From NCBI RefSeq assembly GCF_016722925.1, contig NZ_JAEQNC010000010.1, positions 124,001 through 188,000 of the forward strand: 64,000 bases of DNA, read 5' to 3'. Each line of letters starts with the position of its first letter. Within the stretch, counting starts at the first letter, position 1. Of this stretch, positions 25,434 to 34,344 are shown piece by piece. A model generated the notes under the pieces. That model did no database searches, was not told the DNA's origin, and saw only the letters and a program-made list of their open reading frames with translations. This DNA comes from Phytoamicus setariae. Lineage in GTDB: Bacteria > Pseudomonadota > Alphaproteobacteria > Rhizobiales > Rhizobiaceae. Position numbers and translations under genes: made by a program.

Positions 25434-26681
25434 ATGCAAATCGTTGAGAAACATCTGGTCATCGGTGCAGGCGTTATCGGCGTAACGATCGCCTATGAAC
25501 TCCAGCGTCGTGGCAAGTCTGTGGTCATAGTCGACCGAGACGAACCGGGCCGAGGTGCGTCGTACGGGAACATGGCCTCGATCGCCGTCACCGAGTTCAT
25601 GCCTGCGTCGCGTCCGGCTATCTGGCGGCAAATGCCCAAGTGGCTCCTCGATCCCGAAGGGCCAGTTCGCGTCCGGCCTTCATACCTGCCAAAGCTTGTC
25701 CCCTGGTTTATCCGGTTCCTCGCGGCGAGCAGGCCCTCGAAACTTCGGGAACTCGAAGCGCAGGGCGCCGCGCTGTCCGGCCGGGTCTATGAGGACCTGT
25801 TGCCGTTGCTGAGCGCGACGCGCATGTCGGACTTGCTCACCGAGGAAGGCTGCCTCGCGCTGTATGCCGACGAAAACGAGCTGACGGCGGACCGAGCGCA
25901 CATTGAAATCCTGGAGCGCTTCGGGTTCGCCCATCGTCATCTCGACCGGGCGGAAATCCAGGCGCTGGAGCCAGCGATCAGCGATCGCATCTCACGCGCT
26001 GTCCTCTTCCCGGACAATAGGTCCATCCGCGACCCGTACAAGCTGGTCATGGGTATCCTCGGGAAATTCCAGGAACTCGGCGGCGAATTGGTGCGGGGCA
26101 ATGTTGAAGCTTTCGAGTGGAACGCAGATCGGTTGACTGGTGTCCGGCTCACCGACGGCCGTGTTGTCGCAGTAGACACTATGACACTAGCGGTGGGAGC
26201 ATTCTCCGCGCGCCTGTCGTCGACCATCGGCGAAACCATCCCGCTGGAAACGGAGCGCGGCTATCACACACAGATCATGTCGCCCGGAGTAAGCCTGAGA
26301 CATTCGATTATTTGGCCCGCCAAGGCATTCATGGTGACACCCACCGCGGGTGGGCTTCGGGTGGGCGGTACTGTGGAAATGGCTGGGCTCGATGCGCCTC
26401 CCGACTATCGACGGGCCAAGATCACGACCAAACGCGCGAGGGAAGCACTCCCGGGCCTGCGGATCGATGGGACGACAGAATGGATGGGCCATCGGCCGGC
26501 GCTTCCAGACACTGTTCCCATGATCGGACCTTCCGCGAAGGTTTCAAACCTTTTCTACGCCATCGGTCACGGCCATCTCGGCCTGACTTATGCGGCCACG
26601 ACCGCGCGCATTATCGGCGACTTGGTGACCGGTGCGCCTCCGCCGTTGGACGCGAAACCATACCGCGTCGACCGCTTCTGA
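25434..26681 (+). CDS. FAD-dependent D-amino acid dehydrogenase (DadA/HypO-like)
   Basis: The 415-residue protein has the FAD-binding start KHLVIGAGVIGVTIAYELQR, the ERG-like GRGASYGNMASIAVTEFMPA, and the C-terminal FAD contact FYAIGHGHLGLTYAATTARI. The middle (PGLRIDGTTEWMGHRPALPD) is typical of DadA and of D-hydroxyproline dehydrogenase. It would oxidise a D-amino or cis-D-hydroxyproline-like substrate to an imino acid at the membrane or in the cytoplasm. It lies between a racemase fragment and an intact racemase-family gene, as in hydroxyproline clusters (epimerase, then dehydrogenase, then deaminase). Confidence 0.82.
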   Translation: MQIVEKHLVIGAGVIGVTIAYELQRRGKSVVIVDRDEPGRGASYGNMASIAVTEFMPASRPAIWRQMPKWLLDPEGPVRVRPSYLPKLVPWFIRFLAASRPSKLRELEAQGAALSGRVYEDLLPLLSATRMSDLLTEEGCLALYADENELTADRAHIEILERFGFAHRHLDRAEIQALEPAISDRISRAVLFPDNRSIRDPYKLVMGILGKFQELGGELVRGNVEAFEWNADRLTGVRLTDGRVVAVDTMTLAVGAFSARLSSTIGETIPLETERGYHTQIMSPGVSLRHSIIWPAKAFMVTPTAGGLRVGGTVEMAGLDAPPDYRRAKITTKRAREALPGLRIDGTTEWMGHRPALPDTVPMIGPSAKVSNLFYAIGHGHLGLTYAATTARIIGDLVTGAPPPLDAKPYRVDRF

Positions 26682-26721
26682 CGCCCAACGACTGGAAACG
26701 AGCCATGGGGCTGGTACATCA

Positions 26722-27756
26722 ATGAATTGGAAAAACAGCCTCCACCTGCTCGAGGTCCACTGCCAGGGCGAGATAGGCAAGGTCATCGTCTCCGGCGCGC
26801 CGGAAATCCCGGGCGCGACCATGGCCGAGAAGATGGACCATATCAACAATGTCGATGACAGCCTCCGGCGGTTCGTGACCTTCGAGCCTCGGGCCAACGT
26901 CGCCATGTCGGTGAACCTTCTGGTCGATCCGACCCGCCCGGATGCCGAGGCGGGATTCATCGTCCTCCAGGCGGACCGCGCGCATCCCATGTCAGGAAGC
27001 AATTGCATATGCGTCGTCACGGCGCTTCTCGAAAGCGGTCGGATTGCAATGGTCGAACCTGAAACCGCTGTCAGGCTCGATACGCCAGCCGGTCTGATCA
27101 CTGCCCGCGCTCGCTGCGAGAACGGTCGTTGCGTCGCGGTGAGCCTCGACAACGTACCGGCTTTCGTGGAAACGCTCGATCAATCGGTCTCGACGCCCAA
27201 GTGGGGAACAATCAAGGCCGATATCGCCTATGGCGGAGTCTACTACGCCATTGTCGATGTCGACCAGATCGGACTCGCGATCGCCCCGGAGAACGCGCGA
27301 GAACTCGCCGAAGTCGGGATTGAGATCAAGGCTCTACTGGCCGATCAAGTCTCGGTAAGGCACCCTGAAATCCCGTCCATTGACGAGATCGCCTACGTCA
27401 TGTTCCGCGGCAAGGAGCCGGACGGCGCGGTCCGAACATGCACCACGCTCAAACCAGGGCGCGTCGACCGTTCGCCGTGTGGCACGGGCAGCTCGGCAAA
27501 CTTGGCCGTCCTCCATGCGCGCGGTGAGGTCTCGGTCGGTGACACCAGACGTTCACGGTCGATCATCGGCGGTGAATTCTCAGCGGAGGCGATCGGCGAA
27601 ACCGTCGTCGGCAATCGCAAGGCCGTCCTGCCGCGCATCACCGGGCAAGCCTGGGTGTATGGCAAGGAAGAGCTTCGGGTTGATGCCGCCGATCCGTTCA
27701 TGAAGGGATTCGCGCTCTCCGACACCTGGGGACCACAGGTCGACGAACTGAAATGA
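26722..27756 (+). CDS. Proline racemase family enzyme (Ser-Cys type), second copy
   Basis: The 344-residue protein is a paralogue of the one at 17634-18668, equal in length but clearly diverged: LLEVHCQGEIGKVIVSGAPE at the start, MSGSNCICVVTALLESG near 91, GGVYYAIVDVDQIGLAI near 171 and DRSPCGTGSSANLAVLHARG near 254. Again the first catalytic position is Ser and the second Cys. The diverged pocket residues suggest a different substrate from the first copy. The ATG at 26722 lies 40 bases after the oxidoreductase stop and the gene continues into two SDRs. Confidence 0.8.
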   Translation: MNWKNSLHLLEVHCQGEIGKVIVSGAPEIPGATMAEKMDHINNVDDSLRRFVTFEPRANVAMSVNLLVDPTRPDAEAGFIVLQADRAHPMSGSNCICVVTALLESGRIAMVEPETAVRLDTPAGLITARARCENGRCVAVSLDNVPAFVETLDQSVSTPKWGTIKADIAYGGVYYAIVDVDQIGLAIAPENARELAEVGIEIKALLADQVSVRHPEIPSIDEIAYVMFRGKEPDGAVRTCTTLKPGRVDRSPCGTGSSANLAVLHARGEVSVGDTRRSRSIIGGEFSAEAIGETVVGNRKAVLPRITGQAWVYGKEELRVDAADPFMKGFALSDTWGPQVDELK

Positions 27757-27763
27757 GGAACTC

Positions 27764-28528
27764 ATGACGATCGCAAAGCCGCTCGAAGGCATGAATGTAT
27801 TGGTGACCGGAGCATCCGGCGGCCTTGGGTCGGCAATTGTCGAACGCCTCTCGGCTGAGGGTGCGACGCCGATCATCCACTTCGGTTGGAACAAGGCGGC
27901 GGCAGATGCGCTTCTCGACCGGGTCGAAGGACGCGGCCATGTCGTCCAGGGTGATCTGTCGCTGCTCGAAGGCCCCGAAGTACTGTGGAGGAAAGCCGTC
28001 AGCGCGGCGCGCAGGGTCCACGCAGTGGTCAATGCAGCCGGTATACGGACCGAAGTCAGCTTGGATGACAGTCTAACTGCCTGGCACAAGGCTTGGTACG
28101 ACGAATTCCAGGTCAATCTATTCGCGGCCGCAGACCTCTGCCGCAGCGCCATACTGCATTTCAAGGAAAACGGCGGCGGGCGGATCGTCAACATTGCGAG
28201 CCGCGCCGGACAGCGAGGCTACTCAGCCGATGCCATGGCTTATGGCGCGACGAAAGCCGCCCTCGTCAATCTCACCAAATCGATCGCGCGCAGCTTTGGG
28301 CCGGATGGCGTGACCGCTATCGCAATCGCGCCCGGCTGGATACGGACCGACATGGCTGAGGATTTCATTGCCAAGCACGGCGAGGCAGCGGCCGTTGCGG
28401 ATATCCCGATCGGGGCGATGGCGCGGCCGGAGGAAATCGCTGAATTGACCGCCTTCGCGCTGCGCCCGTCCCAGCGATCGCTCAACGGCGCGACACTGGA
28501 CGCAAACGGCGGCAGCTACATCAGATAA
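27764..28528 (+). CDS. Short-chain dehydrogenase/reductase
   Basis: The 254-residue protein is a classical SDR: cofactor loop VTGASGGLGSAIVERL near residue 15, NAAG near 88, the serine in NIASRAG near 140 and the YGATK of the active site near 157, with a C-terminal GATLDANGGSYI. It lies seven bases after the racemase-family gene and eleven before another SDR, within one operon. The substrate is unknown; reduction or oxidation of a hydroxy or keto intermediate from the same pathway is likely. Confidence 0.85.
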   Translation: MTIAKPLEGMNVLVTGASGGLGSAIVERLSAEGATPIIHFGWNKAAADALLDRVEGRGHVVQGDLSLLEGPEVLWRKAVSAARRVHAVVNAAGIRTEVSLDDSLTAWHKAWYDEFQVNLFAAADLCRSAILHFKENGGGRIVNIASRAGQRGYSADAMAYGATKAALVNLTKSIARSFGPDGVTAIAIAPGWIRTDMAEDFIAKHGEAAAVADIPIGAMARPEEIAELTAFALRPSQRSLNGATLDANGGSYIR

Positions 28529-28539
28529 AGGAAAACACC

Positions 28540-29295
28540 ATGAAGCGTTTCGAAGGCAAGACGGCGATCGTCACTGGAGCAGGCGGCGGTATCGGCTCTG
28601 CGATTTCAAAGCGGCTCTCGAGCGAGGGAGCCCATGTGGTGGTCACCGACATGAACGGCGACCTTGCAAGCACTACGGTCGCGGAGATCGAAGCCGAGGG
28701 TGGCCAGGCTTCGGCTGTCGTGGCCGACATTTCGAGCGGCGAGTCCTGCCGAGAGCTTATCGCCGAGGTGATCGGCAAGCATGGCAAGCTCGATGTCCTT
28801 TGCAACAATGCCGGGGTCAACCGCCGCGGAAATATCCTTTCCATTACCGAAGATGATTGGCGGCTGAGCTTCGCTGTCAACATCGACGCGATGTTCCACC
28901 TCTCTAAAGCCGTGATTCCGCACATGATCGAGGCAGGCGGCGGTGCGATCGTAAACACCGCCTCGCAATGGGGGCTGTATCCTGCCCCTAACCATATTGC
29001 GTATAACGTAACCAAGGCGGCCGTCGCTTCGTTCACGCAGAATCTTGGCCGCGACTACGCGCCTAACAAGATCAGGGTCAACGCCGTCTGCCCGGGAGAA
29101 ATCCACACGCCGATGCTGGAAGCCGGGGTAACGCGTTCTGGCCGAACCATCGCTGATCTTGATAAACTCGTTCCCTTCGGACGCATCGGAAAGCCGGAAG
29201 AAGTGGCGGCGCTTGTCGCCTTTCTCGCGTCCAGCGAGGCCGAGTTCATGTGTGGCTTGCTGATCGAAATCACAGGTGCGCAGGCTGTAGCATAG
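28540..29295 (+). CDS. Short-chain dehydrogenase/reductase (FabG-like)
   Basis: The 251-residue protein is a classical SDR with VTGAGGGIGSAISKRL near residue 10, NNAGVNRRG near 90, the catalytic serine in NTASQWG, YNVTK near 156, and a final GLLIEITGAQAVA. AAAGGAAA precedes the ATG. It resembles 3-oxoacyl-ACP reductase and 3-hydroxybutyrate dehydrogenase homologues that in such clusters often act on small hydroxy acids; no substrate can be read from sequence alone. It is followed nine bases later by a ProC-like gene. Confidence 0.85.
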   Translation: MKRFEGKTAIVTGAGGGIGSAISKRLSSEGAHVVVTDMNGDLASTTVAEIEAEGGQASAVVADISSGESCRELIAEVIGKHGKLDVLCNNAGVNRRGNILSITEDDWRLSFAVNIDAMFHLSKAVIPHMIEAGGGAIVNTASQWGLYPAPNHIAYNVTKAAVASFTQNLGRDYAPNKIRVNAVCPGEIHTPMLEAGVTRSGRTIADLDKLVPFGRIGKPEEVAALVAFLASSEAEFMCGLLIEITGAQAVA

Positions 29296-29304
29296 GGGGC
29301 GACG

Positions 29305-30114
29305 ATGAAGCGCGATCCGAAGGAACTGACTCTTGGCTTTATCGGAACTGGCACGATCACCGAAGCCGTTGTCACCGGGTTGAGCAAGACAGAGTTTCGC
29401 AACACGAGGATCGTATTGTCTCCTCGAAGCGATAGCGTCGCCACGCGGCTCTCGGCGACATATGAAAATGTCGAGGTCGCTACCGACAACCAGGATGTCG
29501 TCGATAAAGCCGATCTTGTTTTCGTTGCGGTCCGGCTGCAGATTGTCGAGGAGGTCGTTCGCGCGTTGCGCTTTCGGCCGGGTCATCACGTCGTCAGCTT
29601 TGTCGCCGCGACACCGCTTCCCCGTCTTGCAGAGTGGATCGGTCAATCAGTGCGCTTGAGCCAGGCAATTCCTCTGCCATTCGTGGCCAATCTGCACGGC
29701 GCAACCGCAATTTTTCCTCCCGACGACGTTGCGGCGGCGATTTTTGCTCCACTCGGTACGGCCGTCCAGGTCGAGAGCAAAAGGCAGTATGATCTAATCG
29801 CCGCGGCAAGCTCGTTGATGGGCACGTATTTCGGCATCCTCGAGATCACGTCCAGTTGGATGGAAAAGCGAGGACTTCCGAGATCGGCCGCCGACGCATA
29901 CCTGCGCGGACTTTTTGCTGGCCTGGGCGACGTCACCTCTTCACGCGATGACATCTGCTTCAAGGAGTTGATCGCGGATCACTCCACGGTGGGAGGAACC
30001 AACGAGCAGGTCTTCAGGCACTTTTCCAGCGATGGCGGAACTGACGCGGTAGTCAACGCCCTCGACGACGTTCTCGCGCGCATCGAAGGCGCGGCGACAT
30101 CGTCAGTGGGATAA
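29305..30114 (+). CDS. Pyrroline-5-carboxylate reductase family protein
   Basis: The 269-residue protein has the NAD(P)-binding start LGFIGTGTITEAVVTGLSKT and, near residue 95, VVSFVAATPLPRLAEWIG, with VRLSQAIPLPFVANLHGATA afterwards, the pattern of ProC. The C-terminal dimerisation helices are recognisable (GLPRSAADAYLRGLFAGLGD) but diverged from housekeeping ProC. In this setting it may reduce delta1-pyrroline or delta1-piperideine carboxylates derived from the catabolised amino acid. It is the last gene of the importer/racemase operon before a transporter gene. Confidence 0.78.
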   Translation: MKRDPKELTLGFIGTGTITEAVVTGLSKTEFRNTRIVLSPRSDSVATRLSATYENVEVATDNQDVVDKADLVFVAVRLQIVEEVVRALRFRPGHHVVSFVAATPLPRLAEWIGQSVRLSQAIPLPFVANLHGATAIFPPDDVAAAIFAPLGTAVQVESKRQYDLIAAASSLMGTYFGILEITSSWMEKRGLPRSAADAYLRGLFAGLGDVTSSRDDICFKELIADHSTVGGTNEQVFRHFSSDGGTDAVVNALDDVLARIEGAATSSVG

Positions 30115-30134
30115 CGCCTTCATCGGCGGTCGCA

Positions 30135-31142
30135 ATGGCATCCGGGAGAGATGCCTCACTCTTAATAGAAAGCGTTTCATCTAAATGCTTGTATGTTCGA
30201 AAACTCACCCGAAACTTCGTCGAACCGAGGCGCAAGACGGCCTTGGCGCGTAATCTAGTCTACTTCATGGTCATGTCCATAATATGGGGGATGACCTGGG
30301 CGGCGGTGAAGTTCGGTTTGGAAGAGATGCCGCCTCTCTTTCTGGCGGCAATGCGATACCTGACGACAACGATCGTGCTGTTCGTCGTACTTAAACGAGG
30401 TCGTGGATTCTGGGTGAGGGGGCAAACCTTGCGACTCTTTACATCGGCCATCCTCATAAATGTCGGGACCTACGGTCTGATGTTCTGGGGTATGCAGAGC
30501 GTGCCGTCGGGCCTATCTGCAGTCGTCAACCTCGCTCTCATACCGATCATGCTCTTTTCACTGGCCGCATTCACTGGCGAAGAGCGTTTGACCTGGACAC
30601 ACGCGCTCGCGCTAATATTGGGCTGCATCGGTCTCGTTGGCCTGTTCTGGACAAGGCTTCACGAACAGGGAAGCAGCAGTGGAAATGGACTTGCCGCGAT
30701 CGTTGTCGGGACGACGAGTTACTGCGTTGGCAGCGTGGTGGCGCGCCCGCTGACGCGTACAATGAAACCGCTCGAGTTGACACTGATCCAGGCGGCTATC
30801 GGCGGGCCAACTCTTTTGATCCTCTCCGTGATCGCAGAACCGATAGACCTGGCTACGCTCTCTGCAATCTTCTCGATCAAAGGTGCCGCCAGCATTGCCT
30901 TTCTGTCGCTCCTGGGCACCGTGGTCGCCTACACCATCTATCTCATTCTGCTGCGGGAATGGGGAACAGCACGTGCGGGACTTTATGCCTTTGTCTCGCC
31001 CGTGGTGGCGCTAGGACTTGGCGCGTGGCTTTTCGATGAAAGCATAGGACCGATCGAACTGGCCGGAGGATTGATGATGGCGGTTGCTGCAGCCATTGCA
31101 TTCCGCAGGAGGCCTGAACCACAGCGAAGCTCTGCAGTTTGA
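30135..31142 (+). CDS. EamA/DMT family transporter
   Basis: The protein has ten predicted helices in two EamA repeats: NLVYFMVMSIIWGMTWAAVK at the start, GMQSVPSGLSAVVNLALIPI near 115, and in the second repeat FLSLLGTVVAYTIYLILLRE with the closing LGAWLFDESIGPIELAGGLM. The start is uncertain: the first ~36 codons from 30135 (335-residue product) are atypical, and a TTG at 30243 or the ATG at 30267 would place the start directly before helix 1. Family members export amino acids or metabolites; here it could relieve intermediates of the catabolic pathway. Confidence 0.8.
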   Translation: MASGRDASLLIESVSSKCLYVRKLTRNFVEPRRKTALARNLVYFMVMSIIWGMTWAAVKFGLEEMPPLFLAAMRYLTTTIVLFVVLKRGRGFWVRGQTLRLFTSAILINVGTYGLMFWGMQSVPSGLSAVVNLALIPIMLFSLAAFTGEERLTWTHALALILGCIGLVGLFWTRLHEQGSSSGNGLAAIVVGTTSYCVGSVVARPLTRTMKPLELTLIQAAIGGPTLLILSVIAEPIDLATLSAIFSIKGAASIAFLSLLGTVVAYTIYLILLREWGTARAGLYAFVSPVVALGLGAWLFDESIGPIELAGGLMMAVAAAIAFRRRPEPQRSSAV

Positions 31143-31322
31143 AGACCACCAATGGAGCAAGTTTCGCCGCCGGTCAGGCAAGTGGCGCCCTTAGCCTTCT
31201 TCCGCAAACTTTCGTGTATCTTTGGCTTGCAGCGTAGGCCAGATCGCGGATTGATCGAAGTGAAACATTAGACCGTCGCGATCTTTGTGTCGACGTCGAG
31301 AACCACCAGGGTAACTGTTGCA

Positions 31323-31892
31323 ATGACCTCAAACATTTTCCAGGCGATTGTCCAACGTCTGATCGAAGCGTCGACAAGCCGGTCCGCATTCAACTTCTTG
31401 CAGCTCGCGACCATCGGCCTCGATGGCTCCCCCAACCTTCGGACGATTGTTTTGCGACGTTTCGATCCCGCAGCAGGGGCATTGTCGTTTGTCACCGATA
31501 TCCGATCTCCCAAAATTGAGCAGCTCCGCCGTGATCCTCGCGTCTCGCTCGTAGGCTTTGATCCTTCGGCATTGATACAGCTCCGTGTCGCTGGGCAAGC
31601 CACCGTCGTCTCCGACGACGGGATAAGACGCAACGTATGGCACTCGCTTAGGGGCAAAACCCTCATCCTATTCGACGCGCCGCTCGCCCCGGGCACGATG
31701 ATCAACGACTCAGACGCCCCCTCTCATGACAAGGATGAGGACGATGCGCCTGCTGAGCCGTTCGACAGGTTCGCTTTGGTGACGGTGACGCTCTCCCATA
31801 TGGAATGGCTCGATCTTTCATTGCCGCAAAATGAGCGATTTGCTTTCCAACGCCGTGGCGACGATTGGGTCGGTAACCGCCTGGCCCCTTGA
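31323..31892 (+). CDS. Pyridoxamine 5'-phosphate oxidase family FMN-binding protein
   Basis: The 189-residue product starts MTSNIFQAIVQRLIEASTSR and shows the split-barrel flavin domain: FNFLQLATIGLDGSPNLRTI, VLRRFDPAAGALSFVTDIRS and VSLVGFDPSALIQLRVAGQA. It resembles the Alr4036 subgroup and not true PdxH, whose C-terminal dimer domain is absent. The twelve codons upstream of 31323 lack a ribosome binding site. It converges on the LysR gene. A flavin reductase or pyridoxal-related role is only suggested. Confidence 0.75.
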   Translation: MTSNIFQAIVQRLIEASTSRSAFNFLQLATIGLDGSPNLRTIVLRRFDPAAGALSFVTDIRSPKIEQLRRDPRVSLVGFDPSALIQLRVAGQATVVSDDGIRRNVWHSLRGKTLILFDAPLAPGTMINDSDAPSHDKDEDDAPAEPFDRFALVTVTLSHMEWLDLSLPQNERFAFQRRGDDWVGNRLAP

Positions 31893-31906
31893 GAGCGCGT
31901 CGTGTC

Positions 31907-32827
31907 TTAGGCTCCCACCTTGGCTGCCTCGCCCGGCAGTACCTGTTCGATCAGCCAGGTTTGAAACGCGGATGCGGTGGGGTTGAGGCCCTTTCCTTCT
32001 GGCAAGACGACGTAATAGTTCTGGTCCGTGGTCATCGTACGCGCAATAACGATCGACAGCTTACCGGATTGCAACTCTTCCTCGATCAAGTACCGTGGCA
32101 GCAGCGCGAAACCCATCCCCGCCACGGCGGCCTCGATGATCATGTTGAATTGATCGAAACGGCTTCCATGAAATGCGTTGACCCCTTGCTGGCCATCCAT
32201 CTCGAGCCACTCGCTCCACAGCTTGGGCCTCGTCGCCAGATGCAACAGCGGCGCGCCGACAAAGTCGGAGGGAGCCTGGGCTGGCCACCGCGTCATAAGT
32301 GCGGGGCTTGCCACGGGCAGGATCGTCTCGCTGCAGAGGTAGGTGCAGTTTCCACGCGCCCAATTTGGTTGGCCATAATGTATCGCCACGTCAAAGCGGT
32401 CTACAGCGAAATCGAATGGCTCGGAGCGCGACGCAACATTGACGACGGTGCCCGGGTGGCGCTCAAGGAAAGCAGGCAGCCGTCGCATCAGCCATCGAGC
32501 CCCGAAGGTTGGAAGAGTGGCTACGGATAGGGCCTTTTTACCGTCCGCCGCTGCCATGGCACGTAAAACCATCTCCTCTGTCTGTCCCAGCACCTGAATG
32601 ACTTCGGGTAGCAACGCCTGACCCGCAGGGGACAGAACCACTCGCTGCCGGATTCTTTCGAATAGCGAAACGCCGAGTTGGTCTTCCAAAGCGCGGATTT
32701 GTCTGCTCACCGCGCTTTGCGTGAGATTGAGTTCGGCTCCCGCCAAAGTGAAGTTTCCATGCCGGGCGGCGCATTCGAAAGCCTGCAAAACCGATAGATC
32801 AGGAATCATTGATCTGTTGAGCTTCAT
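31907..32827 (-). CDS. LysR family regulator, GcvA type
   Basis: The 306-residue protein has a winged helix (LSVLQAFECAARHGNFTLAG, then ELNLTQSAVSRQIRALEDQL) and an effector domain with SVATLPTFGARWLMRRLPAF and FDVAIHYGQPNWARG. It is divergent from the HglS gene (32938) with a 110-base gap, the classic arrangement for a LysR activator of that operon, so it probably senses an intermediate such as 2-aminoadipate or 2-oxoadipate. That sensing role is inferred from position only. Confidence 0.87.
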   Translation of the reverse strand: MKLNRSMIPDLSVLQAFECAARHGNFTLAGAELNLTQSAVSRQIRALEDQLGVSLFERIRQRVVLSPAGQALLPEVIQVLGQTEEMVLRAMAAADGKKALSVATLPTFGARWLMRRLPAFLERHPGTVVNVASRSEPFDFAVDRFDVAIHYGQPNWARGNCTYLCSETILPVASPALMTRWPAQAPSDFVGAPLLHLATRPKLWSEWLEMDGQQGVNAFHGSRFDQFNMIIEAAVAGMGFALLPRYLIEEELQSGKLSIVIARTMTTDQNYYVVLPEGKGLNPTASAFQTWLIEQVLPGEAAKVGA

Positions 32828-32937
32828 TCTTAACTCGCATCAACTCATTATGAATCATCGCGATACAACGCGCTTGAGGGTAGGTACGATGAAAATCGTG
32901 AATGATCTAGCCCAATTTGAAGCGAGATACGATAGCG

Positions 32938-34338
32938 ATGACGAAAACCGAGTTTGTATCACCCGACGCTGTCCGGTCCAAGTTCTCAGCGGCCATGTCG
33001 GCCATGTACCGAGAAGAGGTTCCCGCCTACGGCACGTTGATGGGTCTCGTCACGAAAGTGAACGACGAAACGCTATCGGCCGATCCAGCGACGAAGGAGC
33101 GACTGGCTGCCACGGATACACTCAGCCGCATTTCCGAAGAGCGGCACGGCGCGATCCGGTTGGGAACCGCGGAGGAGCTGTCGACGATGCGGCGCGTCTT
33201 CGGGGTAATGGGCATGTATCCAGTCGGCTACTACGACCTCTCTACCGCGGGTGTTCCGGTTCACTCTACCGCGTTCAGGCCGGTGGGCGCCGCAAGTTTG
33301 AAGGTCAATCCTTTTCGGGTCTTCACCTCGCTGCTCCGTCTCGACCTCATCAAGGACGAGGGTCTCAGGAAGGAGGCTGCGGATGTTCTCTCAAAGCGGA
33401 AGATATTTACGGACGACGCTCTCGCGCTTGTCGAGCAGGCCGAGCGCGACGGCGGTCTGGATGGCCACGACGCCAAGCGCTTCGTGGCGGAAGTCCTTCA
33501 CACCTTCAGATGGCACGACAAGGCGATCGTCAGCGCCGAAATGTACGAGCGGCTTCATGGCGCGCATCGGTTGGTCGCGGACGTCGTGTCCTTCAAGGGG
33601 CCGCATATCAACCACCTGACGCCGCGCACTCTGGATATCGACAAGGTCCAGGCTCGGATGCCTGAGGAGGGGATCACTCCGAAGGCCGTGATTGAAGGAC
33701 CGCCGGCCCGGCGATGCCCCATCCTGCTGCGCCAGACCTCGTTTAAGGCGCTGGAAGAAGACGTTTCGTTTGAAGACGCAGACGGTAGCTGGCGGACGGG
33801 TTCCCACAGCGCGCGGTTCGGGGAGATCGAACAGAGAGGCGTCGCGCTCACCCCCAAAGGTCGAGCGCTGTATGACCGAATGCTGAATTTGACACGTGAC
33901 CGCTGCAGACCAGCCGCGGATGGTTCCAACTCCTCCGAGTATGAGACGGCGCTGGCCGACGTTTTCAAGGCATTTCCCGACGACTGGAACTCGATGCGCA
34001 AGGAAGGCCTCGGCTACTTCGCATATTCGTTGACGGACGCCGGTAAGGCTCGTGGGGGCATCGAATTTGACCTCGAAGCCGCCCTTGAGGCTGGGTTGGT
34101 CCAATTCGACCCGGTTGTCTACGAAGATTTCCTTCCGGTCAGCGCAGCGGGCATTTTCCAGTCCAATCTCGGTGACGACGCTACGCAGGAATTTGTTGCA
34201 AGCCCAAACCAAAAAATGTTCGAACGCGATCTCGGGGTGACCGTTCTCGACGAATTCGCCCACTACATCGATATCGTTCGCGCTTCGATAAACGCGTGCG
34301 TCCGCGAAGATGGTGTCCAAGTCGCGGCGGCGGAGTAG
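32938..34338 (+). CDS. hglS: 2-oxoadipate dioxygenase/decarboxylase (HglS/YdcJ, DUF1338)
   Basis: The 466-residue protein is a DUF1338 member. In Pseudomonas putida, HglS is an Fe(II) enzyme that converts 2-oxoadipate with O2 to D-2-hydroxyglutarate and CO2. The metal-ligand regions are visible: VPVHSTAFRPVG near residue 105, GPHINHLTPR near 221 and FGEIEQRGVALTPKGRALYD near 297. The ATG at 32938 is preferred over the TTG seven codons upstream. Overlap of function with the next genes, D-2-hydroxyglutarate dehydrogenase and an ALDH7 enzyme, supports a lysine/pipecolate pathway running through 2-aminoadipate. Confidence 0.85.
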   Translation: MTKTEFVSPDAVRSKFSAAMSAMYREEVPAYGTLMGLVTKVNDETLSADPATKERLAATDTLSRISEERHGAIRLGTAEELSTMRRVFGVMGMYPVGYYDLSTAGVPVHSTAFRPVGAASLKVNPFRVFTSLLRLDLIKDEGLRKEAADVLSKRKIFTDDALALVEQAERDGGLDGHDAKRFVAEVLHTFRWHDKAIVSAEMYERLHGAHRLVADVVSFKGPHINHLTPRTLDIDKVQARMPEEGITPKAVIEGPPARRCPILLRQTSFKALEEDVSFEDADGSWRTGSHSARFGEIEQRGVALTPKGRALYDRMLNLTRDRCRPAADGSNSSEYETALADVFKAFPDDWNSMRKEGLGYFAYSLTDAGKARGGIEFDLEAALEAGLVQFDPVVYEDFLPVSAAGIFQSNLGDDATQEFVASPNQKMFERDLGVTVLDEFAHYIDIVRASINACVREDGVQVAAAE

Positions 34339-34344
34339 CGCGCC

